In this document: positions 8,768 to 15,915 of the stretch, piece by piece
Layout: each line of letters starts with the position of its first letter
Position numbering within the stretch: the stretch's first letter is position 1
Assembly (NCBI GenBank): GCA_900128395.1
Contig: LT649486.1
Coordinates: 1-23,531, forward strand
DNA: 23,531 nt
Direction of reading: 5' to 3'
From: Stramenopiles sp. TOSAG23-2
Taxonomy: Eukaryota; Sar
Made by a program: the position numbers and the translations under genes
Notes under the pieces: model-generated
Told to the model about the DNA's origin: nothing
The model's database searches: none
The model's input: only the letters and a program-made list of their open reading frames with translations

Positions 8768-9913
8768 TTAACCTTTTTGTTTTTCATTTGTGGACGATGA
8801 TAACATAGTTGCAGCTGGTGGTGGTGCGCTAAAGGAAGATGGTGCTGGTGGCATACTATTATGATTCAATGTTGTCGTAGATGATGATAAATTTGTGGAT
8901 GGACTTTGAAAGTTTGGAAAATACGGTGGTGCCATATTCAATGCATCTGAAAATATTTTAAAAACACGTGAAACATTATCAAATTGCAAACGATTGTCTT
9001 GTATCATATCTTGCACTTTTCGTTTTAAATCTGTATTATCTAACGTTAAGGATGTCATTTGATTATCCATTTTTTGTGTTGCTGCTGAAATTGCTTGTAC
9101 ATCTGTTTTTGCTGCTTGCATTGCTTCTTCTGCAGATGCTCTGACACGATTTTGTTGTGATTGTACTGTACTCAAAGCACGTTGTAATAATTCCAAATCA
9201 TCCATTCTTTGTTCCGCTTGTGAACGTATATCACTTTGCTGCCTTTCTATTGCCGTTTCGTATTGTCTTATCTTTGCATTTAATGAATCCACTTGCTGAT
9301 CCCATTGCACGCGTAAATGCGCAGCTTCCTCTCGTAATTCTTTAGTATACAATGCATGTTCATTTTTCATTTCACGTACTTCATCTTTCATATCCATAAC
9401 ATCACGTTGCATTTTTTGCATCCATTCCGCGTTATGAGCATGTGATACTTTTAATACTTCATTATCTTTTGACCAATCTCGTTCTTTTGATGTCCATAGC
9501 TCGACTGCTCGTTTTGCCATGCCTACTTCGTTCATTGCTTCGTGTACTTGCTGTGATTGTTTTGCAACTTCCGTTTCTATGTTTTTCCAACGTTTTGAAC
9601 TTTCCGCACGGACACTATCAACTTCTTCCATAACAACTTCAGCAAGTGTATCAAATGCTTTTTTTAAAGCATTAATTTGTGAAGACAAAAATTCAAATGT
9701 TGCTTGTGATTCTTGTTCTAAACCAAGCTGTTCTTTCGAATCTTTTTGCAATGCTCGTACAGCAGCCCGTATTTGGTGTATATCTGCTAACGGTGCACGT
9801 GCTTTTGATGCTCTTGCAGTGCTATTTTTACGGTAGGAACTATCAGGTCCTTTACTATTTAATGCAGACGCACGTAAACGTGACCTAGAGTTTGTCCTAG
9901 ATGATGTATTCAT
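8768..9913 (-). CDS. Coiled-coil protein of unknown function
   Basis: A 381-residue soluble protein with no signal peptide or membrane segment. The first 45 residues are basic and Ser/Arg-rich (SSRTNSRSRLRASAL). Residues of roughly 50-325 form a nearly continuous coiled coil rich in Gln, Glu, Lys and Met, with stretches such as MKDEVREMKNEHALYTKEL and NAKIRQYETAIERQQSD. The last 60 residues are Pro/Ser/Thr-rich and disordered, ending NEKQKG. I do not recognise a specific family. The composition resembles structural proteins of centrosomes, basal bodies or the flagellar apparatus, which would match the Sfi1-like gene next door, but nothing decides this. The start is the only reasonable ATG. 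The gene is divergent from the Sfi1-like gene. Confidence 0.8.
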   Translation of the reverse strand: MNTSSRTNSRSRLRASALNSKGPDSSYRKNSTARASKARAPLADIHQIRAAVRALQKDSKEQLGLEQESQATFEFLSSQINALKKAFDTLAEVVMEEVDSVRAESSKRWKNIETEVAKQSQQVHEAMNEVGMAKRAVELWTSKERDWSKDNEVLKVSHAHNAEWMQKMQRDVMDMKDEVREMKNEHALYTKELREEAAHLRVQWDQQVDSLNAKIRQYETAIERQQSDIRSQAEQRMDDLELLQRALSTVQSQQNRVRASAEEAMQAAKTDVQAISAATQKMDNQMTSLTLDNTDLKRKVQDMIQDNRLQFDNVSRVFKIFSDALNMAPPYFPNFQSPSTNLSSSTTTLNHNSMPPAPSSFSAPPPAATMLSSSTNEKQKG

Positions 9914-10386
9914 ATTTATTATATATATTCTTACACTAATACTTATATATTCACATATAAATTACGTATGATACGTATCTATGAAAATATTTCCACTGGA
10001 ATATACAACAACAACTACTGCTATAGATAATAAATATGAATCTAAAATTGAAGAAAAACAAATAGAAAACATTCTGTTACATTCTCTTGTTTCTATATTT
10101 CTTTTCACAGTAAAATTAGTATATATTATATCATAACTACTACTAAAGAAGCCTAATAATAACCAAATATAAATAAGAATAAAAAATAATTTTTGTGTTA
10201 TTCTACTAAGTATAAACAGTTTAATATTCCTATATCACATCAAATTAAAATAATTGATTTTTTTTTTATATTTTTTTTTTATAACGGCCAGAGATTTTTG
10301 GTGTTCCTGATGGTATCGTGATGGTAGCTAATATTGGTGATGCGATTTATTCGTGGTAAAAGCAGAGTAATTGGATAGATTAAATT
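9914..10386. other. Divergent intergenic region before the duplicated segment
   Basis: 473 bp of A/T-rich DNA upstream of the coiled-coil gene (-) and of the duplicated Sfi1-like promoter (+). It has long T runs at about 10257-10281, followed by a slightly richer patch at 10285-10375 with GATGGTA twice (near 10308 and 10320). No coding region or RNA gene seen. Confidence 0.5.
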
Positions 10387-11402
10387 AACTACATTTATTA
10401 ATTTTATTGAATTTTTTATAGACGATTAATAATATGTTTGTATAGATATTGATTTTCTTGGATGCGAGTATCTGTAAATGCAATACCTGTTTATGTATAT
10501 GTATATACCTATATGTGTGTGTCTGTATGTGAGATCATTGAATAAATAAAATAATGAATATATTGACCAATAGTAACTTTACAAATAATGGTGGTCCAAC
10601 CATCGTAGAAACAGTAAATAGACGTATATTTAATGAACATGAAAAAGTGAAATTTAGAGTTCAACCGTTAGTACATAGCAAGTGGCACAAGTCCTTGGAA
10701 CTATTGGAAAAAGGTAAAGAAAATGGTTTGATATTGTCAACAGCTTATGATATTGATATTAAGAAAGATGGGTATGAAGCGTTTGTGTTAGCAGAAAAGT
10801 ATCATAAAGGTTTTAGTAGTTTTGATTCTGAGGAAGGGAAAAAAAGTGGTGGTGATTTTTTACGCATCAAACCTGTACCCACTATTGACTCCAAACTACA
10901 TTTATTAATTTTATTGAATTTTTTATAGACGATTAATAATATGTTTGTATAGATATTGATTTTCTTGGATGCGAGTATCTGTAAATGCAATACCTGTTTA
11001 TGTATATGTATATACCTATATGTGTGTGTCTGTATGTGAGATCATTGAATAAATAAAATAATGAATATATTGACCAATAGTAACTTTACAAATAATGGTG
11101 GTCCAACCATCGTAGAAACAGTAAATAGACGTATATTTAATGAACATGAAAAAGTGAAATTTAGAGTTCAACCGTTAGTACATAGCAAGTGGCACAAGTC
11201 CTTGGAACTATTGGAAAAAGGTAAAGAAAATGGTTTGATATTGTCAACAGCTTATGATATTGATATTAAGAAAGATGGGTATGAAGCGTTTGTGTTAGCA
11301 GAAAAGTATCATAAAGGTTTTAGTAGTTTTGATTCTGAGGAAGGGAAAAAAAGTGGTGGTGATTTTTTACGCATCAAACCTGTACCCACTATTGACTCCA
11401 AA
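10387..11402 (+). repeat. Perfect 507-bp tandem duplication
   Basis: Unit 1 is 10387-10893 and unit 2 is 10894-11400. I found no difference between the copies by eye, and identity extends 2 bp further (AA) at the junction, a microhomology. Each unit has about 167 bp of upstream sequence plus the first 113-114 codons of the Sfi1-like gene. The second unit runs into the intact gene. Complete identity implies a very recent event or an assembly artefact. Confidence 0.95.
10554..10928 (+). pseudogene. Truncated duplicate 5' end of the Sfi1-like gene
   Basis: The first 114 codons are identical to the start of the downstream intact gene. At the duplication junction the frame then runs into copied upstream sequence, adding ten residues (LHLLILLNFL) and a TAG stop at 10926-10928. 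The resulting 124-residue product has none of the Trp-containing repeats of the parent. It has an identical upstream sequence for at least 167 bp, so it may be transcribed, and a read-through transcript would carry it as a long upstream ORF before the real start at 11061. I see it as a by-product of the tandem duplication and not an independent gene. Confidence 0.85.
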
Positions 11403-12434
11403 TCCAATCAAAATACTTTTTTAGATAGTTTCTCATGTCGATTAATGTATGAAAAAGAATTGATACGATGTGAAAAAGTGATGAAACCTGTATATATTGC
11501 ATTATTTAAAATGAGAATTAGAGCTTTGGCTTCTGCATTCAATCACTTGTTGAAATTTATGTTGCATAGACGCGCTATTATGCGCCGTGCTGGTGAAGAT
11601 AGATTAGCCAATAGAAGAGCACAAACACATTTTTTTTTCGTCATGACGTCGAAAACATTTACTGCTTGGTATGATTATGTCGTATTACAGAAAGAACGAT
11701 TAATGCGCTTAAGATTTGTTTTAAATACAAGGCGTACTAATTATTTTAAATTAGCATTTACAGCATGGAAAGTATACTTGATAGAAATTGTATTAAAAAA
11801 TTCTAAAACGGGAGAGACTTTGATACAAAATTTAACAGAAAAACCAGAAAAAAGATTGTTTGATTTATGGAAACTCCATGCATATCAACGACGATTAATG
11901 AGAAAAACAGGATTTAGAATTCAAGAAGCAAGAAGCTATTTTTTGCATGCAGCATTTCATATATGGTATGCTAATTCATTGTTTGTTTTAATCCAAAATC
12001 GTTCATATTATCGTTTAAAATCTCGTTGTTTTCAAAAATTAATTATCAATGTAAAAAATGAATATGTTATATATAAAATTACAAAACGAGCAAGAAGAAA
12101 ACGAATACGCACGAATAAATTTTATCGTATGGATAGATGGTTGAAATTTAAGAGATTTAAAATAGATGTTAAAGAAAAATTTGAACGCGTCAATGAATTA
12201 TTAATAAAAGATTATATGATAAAATCTTTTTTATTATGGAAAAAGATGATGTTTGACATGAGGAAACGAAACAATGAAACTACTGTTTCGCATTTTAATC
12301 GTGAAAATTGGCTTGATCGTCGAATAAGGGAATCCAAACAAGTTGCAACTGGATATTGGACGTTTTCAGAAAGTTTAACAGAATCAATGAATTTACAAAA
12401 AAAAGGTTCATCTAGAAAAAAGAAATTTTATTAA
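11061..12434 (+). CDS. Sfi1-like centrin-binding repeat protein
   Basis: A 457-residue, very basic, largely helical protein. From residue 150 on it shows recurrent hydrophobic-x-x-W units: SKTFTAWYDY (W203), LAFTAWKVYL (W236), RLFDLWKLHAY (W270), AAFHIWYAN (W302), RMDRWLKFKR (W360) and SFLLWKKMM (W393). The spacings 33, 34, 32 and, after a gap, 33 match the roughly 33-residue period of Sfi1 repeats, each of which binds one centrin at spindle poles, centrioles or basal bodies. The first 115 residues are hydrophilic and unique. The C-terminus is Lys/Arg-rich. Fewer repeats than yeast or human Sfi1, so it is a short family member, as is common in protists. Its promoter and 5' coding end are duplicated immediately upstream. 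Confidence 0.75.
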   Translation: MNILTNSNFTNNGGPTIVETVNRRIFNEHEKVKFRVQPLVHSKWHKSLELLEKGKENGLILSTAYDIDIKKDGYEAFVLAEKYHKGFSSFDSEEGKKSGGDFLRIKPVPTIDSKSNQNTFLDSFSCRLMYEKELIRCEKVMKPVYIALFKMRIRALASAFNHLLKFMLHRRAIMRRAGEDRLANRRAQTHFFFVMTSKTFTAWYDYVVLQKERLMRLRFVLNTRRTNYFKLAFTAWKVYLIEIVLKNSKTGETLIQNLTEKPEKRLFDLWKLHAYQRRLMRKTGFRIQEARSYFLHAAFHIWYANSLFVLIQNRSYYRLKSRCFQKLIINVKNEYVIYKITKRARRKRIRTNKFYRMDRWLKFKRFKIDVKEKFERVNELLIKDYMIKSFLLWKKMMFDMRKRNNETTVSHFNRENWLDRRIRESKQVATGYWTFSESLTESMNLQKKGSSRKKKFY

Positions 12435-12832
12435 TAAAAAATAAAAATATAGAGAGAGAGTCTAATACATGATGAGATGAAATGTTATTGCCATCATATA
12501 AATTCATTGCAATGTAATATTAGTCATATAAATAATTTGTAAATTTATTAAAATATATATAGGTGGTAACTAGTTGTCGTCATGTGATGATTTTAAATTT
12601 TATTTTTTTTAAATATACCTGTACTAAAAGCACCTACTAAGTTTTGTTATAATAATAATTTATAGTAGTTGTAGTATAAAAAAATGCTAATTTATTAATT
12701 ATTAAATTATGATTTCACTAATCCGATAAGAAAAAATAGAAATTAGAAAAAAATAGAATTTTATTTATAAAAATATACTACACATCAACAAAGAATATCA
12801 ATATAATAATAATAAGTCATCCATTTGCAAAC
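12435..12832. other. Intergenic region between two + strand genes
   Basis: 398 bp, A/T-rich. A purine run GAGAGAGAG lies just after the Sfi1-like stop (about 12451-12460). TACCTGT at 12616-12622 is one base from the TACCTGG heptamer found upstream of other genes and lies about 210 bp before the next ATG. No coding region or RNA gene seen. Confidence 0.5.
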
Positions 12833-14296
12833 ATGGGTGGTGATATATCGATGCAATTGGAGACAGAAAATGTGGAAGTCTTTGATGCGAAACAATTTGC
12901 TAAAGAATATAAAAAAACAGGGTTGGGAAATGAAACAATGTGGCAATTTTTTAGTAACTCTTATCAAGAATTAGTATCAACTGTATTAAGACCGCAAGCG
13001 GATAATGGTAAATTTGGAAGAGCAAGATATGATATTAGCCTTTTAGGCCCAAGTACATTTACTTTATGCGGTACAAACTATATACGTAAAGATTTTGAAA
13101 TTAAAAATCATAAAGGTTTAAAATTGGTTTGTAGTTATTGGTCAAGAGTAGCAAATGATAATAATAATAATAATAACGTAGTTGAAGAAGAAGAACAACA
13201 ACAACAACAACAAAATGAAAAGAAGAAGAAAAAGCAAAAAACATGTGTTATATATTTACATTCAACTATAGGTTCTAGGGTTGAATCTTTACAAGCTTTG
13301 ATACCATGCTTACGTGCTGGATGCTCATTTTTTTCATTTGATTTTTCTGGCAGTGGTATGTCTGAAGGTGAATCAGTTACATGGGGCTGGTTTGAAAATA
13401 ATGATGTGGTAGATGTTGTGAAATATATTATGAGTGAGATGGAATGTAAAAAAATAGTTTTGTGGGGAAGAAATTTAGGTGCTGCCACTGCAATTTTATA
13501 TAGTAGTAAAGATCCACGAATTAAAGGATTAATACTGGATACACCATATTCTTCTTTTGAAGAGACGTTGCAGGAAGGTATACGTTATGCGGGAAAAGAA
13601 GGTGTTGCTGTACCAAATATAGTTTTAAAAGCGGCACAATCAATGATAGTACGGGCATTGAGACGAAGAATATCTCCTAAATTTAAAATTCAAAATTTAC
13701 AACCACGTATTAGTGCGAAAAAATGTAAATGTCCTTCCTTATTTATTGCTGCATTACGAGATAATTACATAACACATAAGCAAGTTGAACATGTTTTTAA
13801 AGTATATCGTGGGAGTAAATCATATACATTTATTGATCTTCGGCATTTTGAAACTAGAAGTTATATAGCTTGTTCCGATTTTTTTAATACTGCGGAAACA
13901 TTTTTAATGAATTTATTCAAATCCAATCAACAATTACCTGCATCCAAAGATGAAAATAATAATTTAAATTCGATTTATTTACAAAAAAATGAATTTGCAT
14001 GGATAGTAAAAAATCAAAGATTAGCCCATAGGATGGAGAATTACAGTCAACAAGCCAAAGAAGAACTTGCAACTGTGGCTATTGGTGCAGTCAATAGCAA
14101 TAATGATGATGATAATAATAAAGAAAATTTATTAGATGAAGAATGTAAAACTGCACTTGATGGTATAAGTGTACAAGGAGTTGATATTCAAACATTTGAA
14201 GATGATAATAATAAAGCTGTTAATACTACTAGTAGCAAAAATGTAGATAAAGTAGTAGAACAAAGCGATACTGGTGATGATGAATCCAAATCGTAG
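12833..14296 (+). CDS. Alpha/beta-hydrolase fold protein with Asn in place of the catalytic Ser
   Basis: A 487-residue protein with the S33/ABHD17-like fold. The oxyanion-strand motif YLHSTIGSR (141-149) takes the place of the usual HGNxGSR. FDFSGSGMSEGE (169-180) and the DTPYSSF strand (236-242) are typical of this group. The nucleophile elbow reads LWGRNLGA (210-217), so N214 (codon AAT at 13472-13474) sits where GxSxG needs Ser. Candidate Asp (D310 in AALRDNYIT) and His (H338 in DLRHFETR) remain. It is therefore predicted inactive or unconventional. An Asn/Glu/Gln/Lys low-complexity insert lies at about 108-136. The start MGGDIS fits an N-myristoylation signal (Gly2, Ser6), so membrane association is possible. 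The C-terminal 130 residues are Asn/Asp-rich and disordered. Confidence 0.85.
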   Translation: MGGDISMQLETENVEVFDAKQFAKEYKKTGLGNETMWQFFSNSYQELVSTVLRPQADNGKFGRARYDISLLGPSTFTLCGTNYIRKDFEIKNHKGLKLVCSYWSRVANDNNNNNNVVEEEEQQQQQQNEKKKKKQKTCVIYLHSTIGSRVESLQALIPCLRAGCSFFSFDFSGSGMSEGESVTWGWFENNDVVDVVKYIMSEMECKKIVLWGRNLGAATAILYSSKDPRIKGLILDTPYSSFEETLQEGIRYAGKEGVAVPNIVLKAAQSMIVRALRRRISPKFKIQNLQPRISAKKCKCPSLFIAALRDNYITHKQVEHVFKVYRGSKSYTFIDLRHFETRSYIACSDFFNTAETFLMNLFKSNQQLPASKDENNNLNSIYLQKNEFAWIVKNQRLAHRMENYSQQAKEELATVAIGAVNSNNDDDNNKENLLDEECKTALDGISVQGVDIQTFEDDNNKAVNTTSSKNVDKVVEQSDTGDDESKS

Positions 14297-14561
14297 TTAT
14301 AACATTTTTTTATGTAAAAAAGGCATTTTTCGGGGGGAGAGAGTGTGTGTGTGTGTCTCAGCATCAGTACAATAATTAAAATAATAATCATTTTTTTTAA
14401 AATTTTTTATCAAAAACATTAATTATAATAGCAGGTTGCATAATATACACATAGTGCCTGGAGTGCCATATGATAAAATATCTTTTCTTTTTTTAAAGTT
14501 TCGTGTTTTTTTTACTAAACACAAAAAATTACGCCCGTACATTTTTATTATTTTTCTTTTT
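14297..14561. other. Convergent 3' intergenic region with GT microsatellite
   Basis: 265 bp between convergent stops. A G run (14331-14337) and GAGAGA lead into a (GT)n tract at about 14343-14356, some 35 bp after the hydrolase stop. The rest is A/T-rich with T runs. No gene supported. Confidence 0.5.
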
Positions 14562-15332
14562 TTACATATCTTTCATTATCTCATCTGCTTCCTTTATACG
14601 ATTCATGATTTCTACATTGCGAGGTAAATTTACAGGTAGTTTTCGTTGTTTAAATATAAAATATTTTGTCATTTCTTCTAATACTCTTGCCGCTTCTTGT
14701 GTTTGCCCCAATGAAACTAAGACATTGGAATATTTAATATATGCATCTCTACACCATGGATCCAATAAAAGAGATTTTTTGTAGTGTTCAGCTGCATCAC
14801 GTTTCTGTGCAAGACGATTAAACATTAATCCTAAATTTCGATGTAGCATCGGTTGGTTTTTGTCATAGAATAATGATTTTTTATATGCACGAATGGATTC
14901 ATATACTCGTAAATTTTTACCTAGGCTCGCACCTCTTACATTCCAACTTTCTCCAGCATGAGGCATCAATTTAATAGCTATTTCGGATGTTTTCAATGCC
15001 TCTTTATCATGTTCTTTTGATTTCATTGCTAAATGTGCCAGTGTTAAATCAACGTAACAATTGCCTAGTTTAGGCTTTAATGATATTGCGGTATGAAATG
15101 ATTTCATGGCAACAGCTGGATTGTTTTCTACATTTAATATTAATACACCCAATGAGTAATGTGCTAATGCATCGTACTCCCATTTTTTGACATATTCTCT
15201 TAATTGTTGCGCTGCAAGTAATGGTTTAGGATGGTTTTGTAATTTTTTAAAGGCAATGATATCTGGCAGTTGGCGTCTATCTGATACTCTTCTCCATTTA
15301 TAAATAAAACGTTTGGATGGTACATCAACCAT
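14562..15332 (-). CDS. Tetratricopeptide-repeat (TPR) protein
   Basis: A 256-residue protein made almost entirely of helical TPR units at roughly residues 54-87, 89-122, 127-160, 161-194 and 195-225. The TPR pattern (W/L-G-Y/L-A-P positions) is visible in YSLGVLILNVENNPAVAMKSF, MLHRNLGLMFNRLAQKRDAA and DAYIKYSNVLVSLGQTQEAA. The N-terminus is basic (KRFIYKWRRVSDRRQ) and there is no signal peptide or membrane segment. TPR arrays are protein-interaction scaffolds, and nothing here points to a particular complex. The start MVDVPSKRF is the first in-frame ATG after the upstream A/T-rich DNA. An upstream GC-enriched segment carries two copies of TACCTGG in sense orientation. The partner and pathway remain open. 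Confidence 0.85.
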   Translation of the reverse strand: MVDVPSKRFIYKWRRVSDRRQLPDIIAFKKLQNHPKPLLAAQQLREYVKKWEYDALAHYSLGVLILNVENNPAVAMKSFHTAISLKPKLGNCYVDLTLAHLAMKSKEHDKEALKTSEIAIKLMPHAGESWNVRGASLGKNLRVYESIRAYKKSLFYDKNQPMLHRNLGLMFNRLAQKRDAAEHYKKSLLLDPWCRDAYIKYSNVLVSLGQTQEAARVLEEMTKYFIFKQRKLPVNLPRNVEIMNRIKEADEIMKDM

Positions 15333-15915
15333 ATCTTCTTTATAAATGTATTAAATCAATTAGATGGAGGATAAAAAAAGGGTGAAAGCTTTGTTTTTTT
15401 TTCTTGTTTAAACTGTATGAAGCACTGTATATACAATCACATGTGTAATCAAATATATTATGTATGTACATAATACATGTATTTTTTATATAACCGTATT
15501 ATTATATTTCGTATTTCTATTATATACCAGCAGGTATTATTACCAGGTAATAGCCGGCCTAATACCAGTACTTGGTACCAGGTACTACCACCAGTGGTAT
15601 AGTACTATGTTAATGTGGTATTTCAGGACGACTCATCACCTGTCGGCCTCTAATAAAAAGCTCAATAAATAATATTAACATTTTGCGTGAGTAACCGTGA
15701 GCGTGCCTTCAAAAACAAAGAGAGGAGACATCGAACATAAAACAAAGAAGACTTTAAATATTTAAAATATTAAAAATACATTTTATATAATATTAAAATA
15801 TGTTTCGTACTCTAATTAGAATTTATTTTAATCATTTTTATGGATGATACACACACCCTTTAATTCTGACAAAATACGTAAAAAAAACTTCACACATTTT
15901 TTTACTCTTTTTAAA
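15333..15915. other. Intergenic region upstream of the TPR gene
   Basis: 583 bp between two - strand genes. The part at 15525-15665 is richer in G/C and packed with CCAG/CTGG and GGTACC elements; the flanks are A/T-rich. A further patch at 15685-15735 (TGCGTGAGTAACCGTGAGCG) has no recognised motif. No open reading frame or tRNA is supported. Confidence 0.5.
15543..15599 (-). promoter_or_regulatory. Palindrome-rich candidate promoter element of the TPR gene
   Basis: Read on the - strand it has TACCTGG at 15549-15543 and 15584-15578, 211 and 246 bp before the TPR ATG. AGTACTTGGTACCAGGTACT (15567-15586) is a 20-bp palindrome with two mismatched positions, and TACCACCAGTGGTA (15586-15599) is a second inverted repeat abutting it. 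GTACCAGGTAC (15575-15585) is the reverse complement of the 11-mer at 6225-6235. Function is inferred from position. Confidence 0.35.

Noticed and set aside
10554-10928. Independent short gene identical to the head of the Sfi1-like gene
   Set aside because: Exact duplication and a stop inside copied upstream DNA make it a duplication by-product.
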